64,000 bases of DNA from Bradyrhizobium erythrophlei (GCF_900142985.1 NZ_LT670849.1:4294501-4358500), one strand, 5' to 3'. Numbered from the stretch's first letter, positions 1-8,112 are shown. Notes: a model not told the origin generated them from the sequence alone. Numbers and translations: made by a program.

Positions 1-1
1 C

Positions 2-913
2 TTGGCGATGATCCTGTTCTCGGAGGCGCAGGGCGTCGGGCAATTGATCCTGGCGCGAATGGTGCAGGGGCTTAGCGTCGGTGTCGGCACGACCGCGTTG
101 GGGGCCGCGATTCTCGATACCAACCGCGCCCGCGGACCTCTTCTCAATAGCGTTACGGCGTTTCTGGGCATGACCGCCGGCTCGCTGGGAGCGGCGGCGC
201 TGATTACGTTTGCAACCGACCCGTTGCATCGGGTGTATGAGGTTCTACTCGCGCTGACGGCACTGATGATCGCACTGCTTTATGTCATGCCCGAAAGCAG
301 CACGCGAAAGATCGGTGCGCTGGCCTCGTTACGTCCGCAGATCCGCGTGCCGCCGCAGTCGCGGACTATTCTTGCCAGGCTCACGCCGGCCAATGTCGCA
401 GCCTGGGCGCTTGGCGGCCTCTATCTGTCGCTGATGCCGACCGTGGTTGCGACGACGATGGGAATCGCTTCGCCCTGGGTCGGAGGTTTGGTGGTCGCGG
501 CGTTGATGCTGACCGCAGCCATCGCGGTCGCGACGTTCCGCAATTGGCCGGTGCGGCGTTTGATCCTGATGAGTACCAGCACGCTGGGGCTGGGCGTGGC
601 CGTATCGATGATCGGAATCCAGCAACAACAGGTGGTTGCGCTACTCGCGGGCACCATGATCGCAGGCGTAGGATTTGGGTCGACTTTTTCGGGAACGCTG
701 CGCGCGTTGCTGCCGACCGCCGAACCCCATCAGCGCGCCGGACTGCTCTCGGCGTTCTATCTGCAATCCTATCTCGCGTTCAGCGTGCCCGCGGTCGTGG
801 CCGGACTATCGGTCCCGCATATCGGGCTTTCGACCACGGCCTATCTCTATGGCGCTGTCATCATCCTGCTCGCCTTCATCTCGATGATGGCGTCGCTGTG
901 GGCGGATCGTTGA
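2..913 (+). CDS. MFS transporter, C-terminal part (5' end outside window)
   Basis: An open frame enters from the left edge and stops at 911-913. The roughly 303 visible residues are a chain of hydrophobic segments with short polar loops, as in the later helices of a 12-helix major facilitator transporter. The stretch GVGFGSTFSGTLRALLP near residue 225, followed by a segment like HQRAGLLSAFY, resembles the end of helix 10 and its loop in drug and sugar exporters. Inner-membrane secondary transport is likely; the substrate cannot be told. The N-terminal helices are missing only because the window begins here. Confidence 0.85.
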   Translation: MAMILFSEAQGVGQLILARMVQGLSVGVGTTALGAAILDTNRARGPLLNSVTAFLGMTAGSLGAAALITFATDPLHRVYEVLLALTALMIALLYVMPESSTRKIGALASLRPQIRVPPQSRTILARLTPANVAAWALGGLYLSLMPTVVATTMGIASPWVGGLVVAALMLTAAIAVATFRNWPVRRLILMSTSTLGLGVAVSMIGIQQQQVVALLAGTMIAGVGFGSTFSGTLRALLPTAEPHQRAGLLSAFYLQSYLAFSVPAVVAGLSVPHIGLSTTAYLYGAVIILLAFISMMASLWADR

Positions 914-1093
914 CGGCCGCTGAAGTTGCTGGCTAGCCGCGCCAAAACGAAAGACCTGTGTGCGCCGCGCCACATCCGAGAACCGAAATTTGGGTTCGCG
1001 AGCAATGTCATTCGATCGGGGGATACCGCGGCAGTCGGGAGTCGTGCATCCGTAGGCGCAGTGAGCATCGCTTAACGTATTCGCGGAATTCGC

Positions 1094-1918
1094 ATGAAAA
1101 AGATCATTCTGGCGACGGTTCTCGCCGGGATCGGTTCGACCGCTGCCTGGGCGGCCGACCTCGGCGCGTCGAACGCGCCGGTTATGGCCGAGGTCTATAG
1201 CTGGACCGGGTTTTACGTCGGCGGCGACGCCGGTATGGCGGGCGTGAAAAACAATTTCACGTCGAATTTCTCACAGCGGGATTCCGATCCGACCCTTACC
1301 AATAATGTCCAGGACAACCCGTTCAGTCCCACGCCGTTCATCGGCGGCGGCCATGCCGGATTTAACTGGCAGTTCGCGCCGAACCTGGTGGCTGGTGTCG
1401 AGGGCGACTGGCAGTCGGTGCGCTCGCGTCAATCGTTCTGCCGCCAGACGGACTTCACGAGTGTGGCTTGTGTGGACGGCCCAACGAACGATCGCGGCTT
1501 TGCATCCGCCAGCGGCGAGCTGGACTGGGTTGCCACCGCGCGGGGGCGCGTCGGCTGGGCGACGGGTCCCTTGATGATCTACGGCACTGGCGGTGCGGCG
1601 TTTGCAAAGGTCGCGAACTCGGTGGGGTTGAGCTGTTTGCAAGGGGGTTGCGCTGATAGCGGCGGTCCGAGCCGCCATCTTTCGGCTTCGGTCAGTTCGT
1701 CGACGCAGCAGACCGGATGGGTGATCGGCGCCGGCGTCGAATGGATGTTCGCCCAGAACTGGATCGTCCGTGGAGAATATCAACACATCGATTTGGGCAG
1801 CATGTCCTCGGCAATCAGTCCCGCTGGTTGCTCTAACGTTAGCTGCAGCTTCTCGGCGACGCAGAAGATGGGCCTCGATATCCTGCGCGCGGGCGTCAGC
1901 TACAAGTTCGGCGGCTGA
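1094..1918 (+). CDS. Outer-membrane beta-barrel protein (Omp25/31-like porin family)
   Basis: 274 residues. An N-terminal signal peptide ends near AWA-AD, followed by the SWTGFYVGGDAG motif that opens the barrel of rhizobial Omp25/31-type proteins. Alternating glycine/aromatic strands follow (WVATARGRVGWA, TGWVIGAGVEWMF) and the C-terminal strand LRAGVSYKFGG ends close to the terminal aromatic residue, as expected for BAM-assembled barrels. It is a structural or small-solute porin. A paralogue lies at 29769-30551. Its terminator hairpin, just past the stop, is split by the insertion sequence at 1959. Confidence 0.85.
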   Translation: MKKIILATVLAGIGSTAAWAADLGASNAPVMAEVYSWTGFYVGGDAGMAGVKNNFTSNFSQRDSDPTLTNNVQDNPFSPTPFIGGGHAGFNWQFAPNLVAGVEGDWQSVRSRQSFCRQTDFTSVACVDGPTNDRGFASASGELDWVATARGRVGWATGPLMIYGTGGAAFAKVANSVGLSCLQGGCADSGGPSRHLSASVSSSTQQTGWVIGAGVEWMFAQNWIVRGEYQHIDLGSMSSAISPAGCSNVSCSFSATQKMGLDILRAGVSYKFGG

Positions 1919-1993
1919 TCGGCGGTTCACACTCCGGCTATCGAAAAGCCCGGCGTCACAGGCTGTGTGAGAACTGGGGCAAATCAGATAGAG

Positions 1994-2024
1994 AGGCCGC
2001 ATCATTAATGATGCGGCCTTTTTC
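1994..2024 (+). terminator. Terminator inside the IS, just before the transposase start
   Basis: A perfect 12-bp inverted repeat (AGGCCGCATCAT, loop TA, and its complement, 1994-2019) followed by TTTTTC ends one base before the transposase ATG at 2025. It should stop transcription entering from the flanking gene and may also hide the start region in a stem. This is a common way for insertion sequences to limit impinging transposase expression. The same hairpin precedes copy 2 at 18018-18043. Confidence 0.8.
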
Positions 2025-3437
2025 ATGCGCTACATTCGAGGTGGGGACCGTAACCAGGCGAGTTTTTTGCCGGCACGGATCGATGATTACGTTGCCGCTG
2101 ATGCGGCGGTGCGGGTAATCGATGCCTTTGTTGAAGGTCTCGATATGTTCGGGCTCGGCTTGGTTCGAGCGACACCGGCGGCGACCGGGCGGCCCGGCTA
2201 TGACCCGCGCGATCTTCTGAAGCTCTATATCTACGGGTACCTCAACGAGGTTCGTTCGAGCCGCAAGCTGGAACGCGAGTGCCGGCGCAATGTCGAACTG
2301 ATGTGGCTGTTGGGGCGGCTTGCCCCCGACTTCAAAACAATTGCGGACTTTCGGCGGGACAATGCAGCCGGGATCGTAGGGGCATGCCGGGCCTTCGTGC
2401 TGTTCTGCCGCGAGCAAGGACTATTTGCGGCCCGTCTGGTGGCCCTCGACGGTTCGAAGTTCCGGGCGGTGGCGAGCGCCAAGCGGATTATGGGCGAACG
2501 CAAGGTCGCCGAAGAGGCCGGCCGGATCGATCAACAGATCGCGGCTTATCTTGCCAACCTCGACAGCATCGATGCGGGCGAGCGGGCCGATAGCGATGCG
2601 GAACAAACGGCTGCGGCTCTCCAGGCTCTCAGGGCACGCCGCACCGACCTTGATGCTCTGGCGGCGCGACTTAAGGCGGAAGATCGGACTAGTCTTGTAG
2701 AAGGTGAGCTCGATGCGCGGCCGATGGGTAAAGGGGCAGGCTCCAAGCCTCCTTCCTACAATGTCCAGACGGCGGTCGATGCTGCGACGGGGCTGATCGT
2801 CCACCATGAGGTTACAACCGAACCCACCGACAACCGGCTGCTCCATCCGATGGCCAAGGCGACGAAGGATGCGGTGGCGGCCGATACGCTCACGGTGGTG
2901 GCGGACGCTGGCTATTCGAACGGAGCAGACGCGGCAGCCTGCGAGAACGATGGCATCACGCCTTGTGTGCCAGCGAACCGGGCCGTCAACAATCAAGGCG
3001 ACTTCTTCGACCGCACGGCCTTCATCTATGAGCCGCAAACCGACAGTTTTCGTTGTCCGGCGGGCCGAACACTGGTGCGCAAGCAAATCCTCACCAGAAA
3101 GCAGAGCGTCTTGTATATCGCCGACGATTGTTCGGGTTGCGCGCTCAAGCCGAGATGCACCCGCGTCGAGCGCCGCTTCGTTCAAAGACACCTTTACGAG
3201 GACGCGCTTCAACGCATGAATGCCCGCGTCGAAGCCGATCCACACCTCATGCGGCAGCGGCGATGCGCGGCTGAACACCCGTTCGGAACCATCAAGCGGA
3301 TGACGGCTGGCGGCAGGTTCCTCACCCGAGGCCTTACCAACGTCAAGACTGAAGCCGCCCTCAGCGTTCTTGTCTACAACATCATGCGGGTCATCAATCT
3401 CATCGGCTCGCAAAGCCTCAAGATTAGGCTCGCCTGA
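2025..3437 (+). CDS. IS1182-family transposase
   Basis: 470 residues. The N-terminal DNA-binding region (about 10-125) starts with the family-typical RYIRGGDRNQASFLPARIDDY. The catalytic DDE core is visible as D142 (LVALDGSKF), D294 (VVADAGYSNG) and E417 (RRCAAEHPFGTIKR). A cysteine cluster CSGCALKPRC (369-378) sits before the E motif, as in IS1182 transposases. The start at 2025 fits the conserved N-terminus. Protein is identical to that of copy 2. Confidence 0.93.
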   Translation: MRYIRGGDRNQASFLPARIDDYVAADAAVRVIDAFVEGLDMFGLGLVRATPAATGRPGYDPRDLLKLYIYGYLNEVRSSRKLERECRRNVELMWLLGRLAPDFKTIADFRRDNAAGIVGACRAFVLFCREQGLFAARLVALDGSKFRAVASAKRIMGERKVAEEAGRIDQQIAAYLANLDSIDAGERADSDAEQTAAALQALRARRTDLDALAARLKAEDRTSLVEGELDARPMGKGAGSKPPSYNVQTAVDAATGLIVHHEVTTEPTDNRLLHPMAKATKDAVAADTLTVVADAGYSNGADAAACENDGITPCVPANRAVNNQGDFFDRTAFIYEPQTDSFRCPAGRTLVRKQILTRKQSVLYIADDCSGCALKPRCTRVERRFVQRHLYEDALQRMNARVEADPHLMRQRRCAAEHPFGTIKRMTAGGRFLTRGLTNVKTEAALSVLVYNIMRVINLIGSQSLKIRLA

Positions 3438-3532
3438 CCCTAAAAATTAAAAAAGAGGCCCCGGATCACCGCAGCCTCTCGTTTCCACACAGCCTGATTT
3501 CGGCCGGGTTTTCGAAGTTCAGGGTGTTGCGA

Positions 3533-3796
3533 TCAATCGCAGTACTGAACGCGGCGGAAGCGCCAATCATAACCATCCCAGTAACGCTCACGCACCCAAC
3601 GGCAGGGCGGTCCGGGCGGAGCCACGTAAACCGGAGCGGGAGCCTGCTGAGCCGCGATCGCGCCACCGACGATCGCGCCACCGATGATGCCACCGGCAAC
3701 CGCGGCGCCAAGCGCGCGCTGGGCGTTGGCCGGGGTCGCGCTGAGTGCGCCGGCGACCGTTGCGACCGCAAGGAGCGCAGCAAATGTCTTCTTCAT
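3533..3796 (-). CDS. Small secreted glycine-rich protein
   Basis: 87 residues: a signal peptide cut after ANA, then RALGAAVAGGIIGGAIVGGAIAA, a glycine-zipper-like segment, a proline linker, and a C-terminal CRWVRERYWDGYDWRFRRVQYCD with two cysteines. AGGAG precedes the ATG. It is a tandem paralogue of the gene at 4031-4357, sharing the RALGAA..GG.IGGAIVG core and the W(D/N)GY.WRFRRVQ.C ending. A periplasmic or surface location is inferred; function unknown. It converges on IS copy 1. Confidence 0.75.
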   Translation of the reverse strand: MKKTFAALLAVATVAGALSATPANAQRALGAAVAGGIIGGAIVGGAIAAQQAPAPVYVAPPGPPCRWVRERYWDGYDWRFRRVQYCD

Positions 3797-3977
3797 GTTC
3801 AGGACTCTCCTGGAGATGCGGCGCCTCTCAAGCGCCAGAGGTTAAGTTGATTCGTACGCCGAGCTTGGAATGTACCCTGTCGCCGAAGAAGCGCACAACG
3901 GTCAACCCGAAGTGAACCTGTTAGCACATCCGTCTCAAAAACGGTTTTTTCGCGCCATTATTCAGCACGATTTGAAA

Positions 3978-4013
3978 ATCGGGCGGGATGACGCGATCAT
4001 CCCGTCCGATTTA
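3978..4013 (-). terminator. Intrinsic terminator of the 4031-4357 gene
   Basis: Inverted repeat of 14-bp arms with one mismatch (ATCGGGCGGGATGA and its complement, loop CGCGA, 3978-4010). Read leftward it is followed by TTTT. It sits 20 bp past the stop of the leftward gene. The remaining intergenic sequence up to 3797 shows nothing else recognisable. Confidence 0.6.
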
Positions 4014-4030
4014 ATGAAGATGAATGTTTA

Positions 4031-4357
4031 TCAGCCGCAAACCTGGACGCGGCGGAAGCGCCAGGCATAGCCGTCCCAGAAGCGCTGACGCTGCCAGTAA
4101 CAGCCATACGGCTCTTCGGCGACGTAGGCCGGACGGTAGGCCGGGCCATAATAGGCGCCGGGTGCGTAGCCGGGTCCGTAGTAGTGGGGGCCGGGACCGT
4201 AATAATAGGGGCTGGCCGCGACGGCGCTGCCGACGATCGCACCGCCGATAAGTCCACCCGCGATGGCCGCGCCAAGGGCGCGTTGAGCGTGGGCGGGGGC
4301 CGAGGCGGAGAAAGCCAAGGTGCCGATGGTGGCCAGTGCCACCAGAATTTTCCTCAT
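4031..4357 (-). CDS. Small secreted glycine- and tyrosine-rich protein
   Basis: 108 residues with a signal peptide ending APAHA, a glycine-zipper core RALGAAIAGGLIGGAIVG, a YYGPGPHYYGPGYAPGAYYG tyrosine/glycine/proline tract not present in the paralogue at 3533, and the shared ending FWDGYAWRFRRVQVCG. Likely exported; function unknown. The pair probably arose by duplication and diverged in the middle tract. Confidence 0.75.
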   Translation of the reverse strand: MRKILVALATIGTLAFSASAPAHAQRALGAAIAGGLIGGAIVGSAVAASPYYYGPGPHYYGPGYAPGAYYGPAYRPAYVAEEPYGCYWQRQRFWDGYAWRFRRVQVCG

Positions 4358-4537
4358 GGCATCACCTTTCTGATTGGATCACGAGACTACGCTGTCCAAG
4401 CGGTCCGTCGATTGAAGGTTCCACATTCCACTTGAATGATCAATGAACGAGGTCGTCATAATAGCGGCTCAATCCAGCAACTTACGTGTCCATTGTGCCA
4501 TGCACAATGGTTCCGCCACCTGCCGGAGACAGGGGCC

Positions 4538-4687
4538 GTGAGGGACCGGTTGTTGGCGATGATCGTCGTGGTCGGCGCGCTGGTTGCCGGCTGGATGGTG
4601 GTGAGCGGTACAGGCCGCAATCAGCGGGGGCGGGGGTCGACCTCAGATGGCTCATCCGGCGGAGATGGCGGTGGCGGCGGCGACTGA
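4538..4687 (+). CDS. Small single-pass membrane protein with Gly/Asp tail
   Basis: GTG start at 4538 preceded by GGAG; 49 residues VRDRLLAMIVVVGALVAG.. with one transmembrane helix and an acidic glycine tail ending SSGGDGGGGGD. The same frame stays open further upstream to 4436, but the ribosome site favours 4538. Its gene-like character rests on the compact helix-plus-tail design and position; function unknown. Confidence 0.5.
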   Translation: MRDRLLAMIVVVGALVAGWMVVSGTGRNQRGRGSTSDGSSGGDGGGGGD

Positions 4688-4697
4688 CGCACGCAGA

Positions 4698-4714
4698 TTT
4701 AGATTCATTCCAGA
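4698..4714 (+). promoter_or_regulatory. Degenerate iron-control element before bfd (candidate)
   Basis: TTTAGATTCATTCCAGA matches the Irr-box form TTTAGAA-N3-TTCTAAA at 11 of 14 positions. It lies 112 bp before the bfd start, while a perfect copy stands before bfr at 5169. Iron-dependent control of bfd would make sense, but this copy is weak and may be chance. Confidence 0.35.
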
Positions 4715-4825
4715 GTAGGCCGCCTATCAGTTTGGAATTACTTGAAAATGCCGTTTTAGCCTTTGCATCGGGCGCCGCGCTTTTATATCGAAAGGCTCCA
4801 CTCACCGATGGGCCTGCCGTTTTCG

Positions 4826-5095
4826 ATGATCGTTTGTTCCTGCAACGTGCTTAGCGACCATGATGTCCGCAGTGCCGTCGAAGGCTCGCAACATCTTCCC
4901 CGCAACGCCAAGCAAATCTATGGATGCCTCGGATGCAGCGCCGAGTGCGGCCGTTGCGCGCGCACGATCAAGACCATCATCGATGAGGCGCTAGGGGCTT
5001 GCGCCAAGGCCTGCTGCAGCGGTTGCCCGCACAGCCAGAGCCACAGCCATTCCGCGACACACGAGCCGGTCGACTTCGCCATCGCGGCGGGCTAA
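4826..5095 (+). CDS. bfd: Bacterioferritin-associated ferredoxin (Bfd)
   Basis: 89 residues beginning MIVCSCNVLSDHDV. The four [2Fe-2S] cysteines appear as CSC in the first residues and CLGCSAECGRC (Bfd pattern C-X-C...C-X2-C). An ATG at 4808 is in frame, but 4826 gives the family N-terminus. Bfd feeds electrons to the haem of bacterioferritin to reduce stored ferric iron and release it. The extra C-terminal CSGCPHSQSHSHSATH is cysteine/histidine rich and longer than usual. It precedes bfr by 135 bp. Confidence 0.88.
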   Translation: MIVCSCNVLSDHDVRSAVEGSQHLPRNAKQIYGCLGCSAECGRCARTIKTIIDEALGACAKACCSGCPHSQSHSHSATHEPVDFAIAAG

Positions 5096-5168
5096 CCCTC
5101 CCGTATCATCCTGAATATTTTTCCTTTTTTGCCGGTCAGGCAAAAGGGTTGCTCGTCTTCTCAATCTC

Positions 5169-5187
5169 ATTTAGAAGCGTTCTAAAT
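5169..5187 (+). promoter_or_regulatory. Iron-control element (Irr box) before bfr
   Basis: ATTTAGAAGCGTTCTAAAT is a perfect inverted repeat of 8-bp arms around GCG, the exact form of the rhizobial ICE motif bound by the haem-responsive regulator Irr. It lies 43 bp upstream of the bfr ATG. In Rhizobiales Irr represses iron-storage genes when iron is scarce, so bfr should be expressed under iron sufficiency. Confidence 0.85.
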
Positions 5188-5230
5188 CATCGCGTGAGAC
5201 TCCTCCGCGATCATTCAACCGGAGTGCACC

Positions 5231-5719
5231 ATGCAGGGCGACCCAAAGGTCATCGACTATCTCAACAAGGGTTTGCGGCACGAACTCACGGCCATCAATC
5301 AATACTGGCTGCACTACCGGCTGCTCGGCAATTGGGGTCTGCTCGAGATGGCCAAGGTCTGGCGCAAGGAATCCATCGAGGAGATGGAGCACGCCGACAA
5401 GCTCGTCGATCGCATCATCTTCCTCGACGGCTTTCCGAACATGCAGGTGCTCGATCCCTTGCGGATCGGCCAGAACGTCAAGGAAGTCATCGATTGCGAT
5501 CTCGCCGCCGAGATCAGCGCGCGCCTGCTCTACCAGGAAGCCGCCACGCACTGCCACAGCGTGAAGGACTACGTCTCGCGCGACCTGTTCGAAAAGCTGA
5601 TGAAGGACGAGGAACACCACATCGACTTCCTCGAAACCCAGATCGACCTGATCGGGCGGATCGGGCTCGAGCTCTACACCCAGAAGCATGTCGGCGGGCT
5701 CGAGAGCGGCGAGCACTGA
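5231..5719 (+). CDS. bfr: Bacterioferritin
   Basis: 162 residues, the usual length. All ferroxidase ligands are present at canonical positions: E18, E51, H54, E94, E127 and H130, and the haem ligand M52 in EEMEHAD. It forms the 24-subunit haem-containing iron-storage shell, oxidising Fe(II) and storing it as a mineral. A GGAG ribosome site precedes the ATG, with the perfect Irr box upstream and bfd before it. Confidence 0.96.
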   Translation: MQGDPKVIDYLNKGLRHELTAINQYWLHYRLLGNWGLLEMAKVWRKESIEEMEHADKLVDRIIFLDGFPNMQVLDPLRIGQNVKEVIDCDLAAEISARLLYQEAATHCHSVKDYVSRDLFEKLMKDEEHHIDFLETQIDLIGRIGLELYTQKHVGGLESGEH

Positions 5720-5761
5720 TTTTTCGCTTACCGTTCCCTCGGCGGCGCTTTCTCTTTCATC

Positions 5762-5790
5762 GTCATGGCCGGGCTTGTCCCGGCCATGAC
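5762..5790. terminator. Palindrome between convergent bfr and PPOX genes
   Basis: Perfect 12-bp arms GTCATGGCCGGG and complement around CTTGT. The same GTCATGGCCGGG core occurs in the repeat at 46893, so this is probably a minimal copy of that dispersed repeat serving as a bidirectional terminator. Confidence 0.55.
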
Positions 5791-5798
5791 AGAAAGTG

Positions 5799-6404
5799 TC
5801 ACAGCTGCGTCTTGTAGCGCGCCTCGACCTCGGTCTGCGTTTCGGGGTCGCCGAGCCTGGTCTGGTCGTGGATCACCTGGCTGATCGAGGGAAACACCTC
5901 GCGCTCGACCTGCGTGTCGCGCGACCACAGCTTCGAGCGCATCAAGGCCTTGCCGCAGTGGAAGTAAGCTTCCGACACTTCGATGCGCAGCACCGCGCGC
6001 GGCAGCTTGCCGAACTCTTCCATCGCAGCGAGCAGCGCGGGATCCGTCGTGACCGCACCGCGGCCGCCGACGCGCAGCGTCTCGTCGATGCCGGGCACGA
6101 AGAAGATCAGTTGCAACAGGCCGCTGCCCTCGACGATGTTCTTGAAACTGTCGATGCGGTTGTTGCCGGGGCGATCGGGCATCAAGAGATCGTGGGGGCC
6201 GTCGACGCGGATGAAACCCGGATGGCCGCCGCGCGGCGAGGCGTCGACGCTGCCGTCGGAACCTGACGTCGCCAGCACGCAGAACGGCGACATCTCGATG
6301 AACTTTCTCGCATGAATGTCGATCTCGGGCCGCGCCTTGGCGAGCACGCGCGCGGTCGGCTTGGCGTAGATCGTGGCGAGGTCGGTGGAGGTGACGTCGG
6401 TCAA
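5799..6404 (-). CDS. Pyridoxamine 5'-phosphate oxidase-like flavoprotein (MSMEG_1061-type)
   Basis: 201 residues with the split-barrel PPOX pattern: FCVLATSGSDGSVDASPRGG near residue 41, IRVDGPHDLLMPDRPGNNRIDSFKNI near 65 and LLQLIFFVPGIDETLRVGGRG near 96, as in FMN-binding PPOX proteins of the MSMEG_1061 type. It probably reduces a small cofactor or xenobiotic with FMN or F420; substrate unknown. It is cytosolic, stands alone, and converges on bfr. Confidence 0.8.
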   Translation of the reverse strand: MTDVTSTDLATIYAKPTARVLAKARPEIDIHARKFIEMSPFCVLATSGSDGSVDASPRGGHPGFIRVDGPHDLLMPDRPGNNRIDSFKNIVEGSGLLQLIFFVPGIDETLRVGGRGAVTTDPALLAAMEEFGKLPRAVLRIEVSEAYFHCGKALMRSKLWSRDTQVEREVFPSISQVIHDQTRLGDPETQTEVEARYKTQL

Positions 6405-6477
6405 GGCTGTGCTCCAGCAGGTTCAACGCGAAGCGTATCAGCCAGTCATCGTCCGGTCATGTGCCAATTTTGCACCC

Positions 6478-6541
6478 CGTCATTGCCTGCGACAAACGCA
6501 CAGCGTTTGCGCAAGGGAGTGAAACGACGAAGTAGCGACCG
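6478..6541. repeat. Fragment of dispersed palindromic repeat
   Basis: GTCATTGCCTGCGACAAACG at 6478 and the following GCAAGGGAGTGAAACGACGA recall parts of the repeats at 58621-58728 and 60328-60409, without the full pairing partner. It looks like a decayed copy in the gap between the two leftward genes. Confidence 0.5.
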
Positions 6542-6552
6542 ATGGACGAATC

Positions 6553-6906
6553 TTACACCGCGTCCGCCGGCACGAAACAGCTGATGACGATGCTGCCGCG
6601 ATGATGGACATACCATACCACCGCCTGGCCGACCGGATTGCCGCGATCGCGGATGATCGCGTGCGCCGGCACCTCCATCCACTGGCCCTCGATCGGCACC
6701 CAATAGGCGCCGGAGCGGAAATCATATTCGGTCTGGTGGCCGTCTGAGATGTCGCAGCAGGGTACGCCGTTCGGCGCGATCACGCCCTTGAACCAGGCGC
6801 GGATATCGGCGGGTACGTTTTCATATTGTCCGTTGTCGAAGGCGAGCGCCGTACCCGCCAGTGTGCAACATGCAAGCAACAGGGCGATGGGCGCGAGCTT
6901 TCGCAT
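6553..6906 (-). CDS. Exported hypothetical protein
   Basis: 117 residues with a signal peptide ending TALA-FDNG. The mature part has CCDISDGHQT with paired cysteines, a WVPIEGQWMEVPAHAI segment and NPVGQAVVWYVHH near the C-terminus, conserved-looking tryptophan-rich motifs that I associate with unnamed rhizobial periplasmic proteins. Function unknown. It is transcribed away from an upstream 138-bp gap with no recognised element. Confidence 0.7.
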   Translation of the reverse strand: MRKLAPIALLLACCTLAGTALAFDNGQYENVPADIRAWFKGVIAPNGVPCCDISDGHQTEYDFRSGAYWVPIEGQWMEVPAHAIIRDRGNPVGQAVVWYVHHRGSIVISCFVPADAV

Positions 6907-7044
6907 TCGATCCTCCAGACGATCTTGGCGAATCCAACGCGGTGATTAGGCCCGAGACGTTTGGCGGATGCACGCTCAAATAATATGCGTTGGCAGTGCA
7001 ACGCAATTGATGCGGCGCGAAAAGGGTGCGACGGAGAGGCGCCG

Positions 7045-8112
7045 TTACATCCCGCGTGCGGGTGCCGAACGCAACAATTGCTCGATCTGATCCTTGTAGA
7101 ATTTGGCGTTGCCGGTCGTGCTGTGGCCGCGCGTCTCGCTTGATGCCGGGATCAAATAGAGTTTGCCGTTCTTGACGTGGCTGAGCGCGTCAAAGATGAC
7201 GCCGGTCTCGGGCGGGTTGCGTTCGTCGTCGACCGAGTTGATGGCGAGCAGCACGGCCTCGATCCGCGACAATTTCGCGGATGCATCGTAGTCGTGCGAA
7301 GCCTGCCATTGATAGATGAAGTCGTTGGCGTCGGTTGTGAGCGGCGCGGCAAGCCGTTCGTCAACCATCTTGTCGGCCGTGGCTGTCGTCGGCGCTTGCT
7401 CCTGATAGGCGAGCGTGCCGCCGGAACTCGCAAAGCCGTAAGCAGCGACCGCATATTTCATCATGCGCGGCTGGCTCGTGTAGTTGCCGTTGTTGTAGTC
7501 GGGGTCGTTGCGGATGGTCTCGATCATCATCCGCCGCAGCATCCAGTTGCGCGCCGCCATCGCGGTCGGTTGCGAGGCCATCGGCACCACCACATCCATC
7601 ATGTCCGGATACTTTTCAGCCCACAGCCAGGCATGCATGCCTCCCATGGAATTGCCGATCACGAGCCGCAGATGCTTGATGCCGAGGCCTTCCTTGACCA
7701 GGCGATATTGCGCCTCGACCATGTCGTCGTAGTCGTAACTCGGAAACGCGGTCTTTGCGCCGTCGGAGGGCTTTGACGATTTGCCGTGGCCGATGCCGTC
7801 GGGAATGATGATGTAGTATCTGGATGCATCGAGCGGTTGGCCCGCGCCGAACAATTCACCCGCAAAGGTTGGCGTCAGCATGCTGGCCGCCGAGCCGCCG
7901 GAGCCGTGGAGCACCAGTACCGGCTGGCCGGTCGGCTCGCCGACGGTGGTGTAATGCAACTTCAATTCCGCGATCGTCTCGCCGCCGTGGAATTTGAAAT
8001 CACGCGCGATGAAATCGCCTTGCTTTGGCGCCGGATAGTCGGCGGCCATCGCGGCAAACGAAGTGACGGCAAAGATGGCCGACAGCAGACCTCTCATGGC
8101 CTCATTCCGCAT
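7045..8112 (-). CDS. Exported alpha/beta hydrolase (homoserine acetyltransferase-like fold)
   Basis: 355 residues. A signal peptide ends FAAMAAD. The nucleophile elbow is GNSMGGMHAW with S155, the oxyanion strand is VLVLHGSGGS, and a C-terminal SSETRGHSTTGNAKF supplies the histidine. Overall design resembles MetX-like hydrolases, but the signal peptide argues for a periplasmic esterase or hydrolase and against methionine synthesis. The start overlaps the stop of the upstream DUF2188 gene as TAATG, indicating translational coupling; an internal ATG at 8097 is the alternative start. Confidence 0.82.
   Translation of the reverse strand: MRNEAMRGLLSAIFAVTSFAAMAADYPAPKQGDFIARDFKFHGGETIAELKLHYTTVGEPTGQPVLVLHGSGGSAASMLTPTFAGELFGAGQPLDASRYYIIIPDGIGHGKSSKPSDGAKTAFPSYDYDDMVEAQYRLVKEGLGIKHLRLVIGNSMGGMHAWLWAEKYPDMMDVVVPMASQPTAMAARNWMLRRMMIETIRNDPDYNNGNYTSQPRMMKYAVAAYGFASSGGTLAYQEQAPTTATADKMVDERLAAPLTTDANDFIYQWQASHDYDASAKLSRIEAVLLAINSVDDERNPPETGVIFDALSHVKNGKLYLIPASSETRGHSTTGNAKFYKDQIEQLLRSAPARGM

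Larger units (their letters stand above)
1959..3496 (+). mobile_element. IS1182-type insertion sequence, copy 1 (1538 bp)
   Basis: Terminal inverted repeats: left CAGGCTGTGTGAGAAC at 1959, right end (reverse complement) CAGGCTGTGTGGAAAC ending at 3496, 14 of 16 matching. One transposase gene fills the element. Copy 2 at 17983-19521 differs only by two synonymous CAA/CAG changes (2417 and 2996) and one A in the poly-A tract after the gene, so the copies separated very recently. The element is intact and probably mobile. Confidence 0.93.
1941..3515. terminator. Terminator hairpin split by IS copy 1
   Basis: The left arm TCGAAAAGCCCGGC (1941-1954) and right arm GCCGGGTTTTCGA (3503-3515) are complementary apart from one missing C, and they lie on opposite sides of the insertion sequence. 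Joined, they would form a GC-rich stem with A-run and T-run flanks, typical of a bidirectional intrinsic terminator between the porin gene (ends 1918) and the leftward gene ending at 3533. The residual loop bases beside the element are GTCA on the left and ATTTCG on the right, so no clean target duplication is visible. Confidence 0.7.

Noticed and set aside
2421..3413. 330-codon leftward open frame inside the transposase
   Set aside because: Antisense shadow of the transposase, present identically in copy 2; arginine-rich and without motifs.
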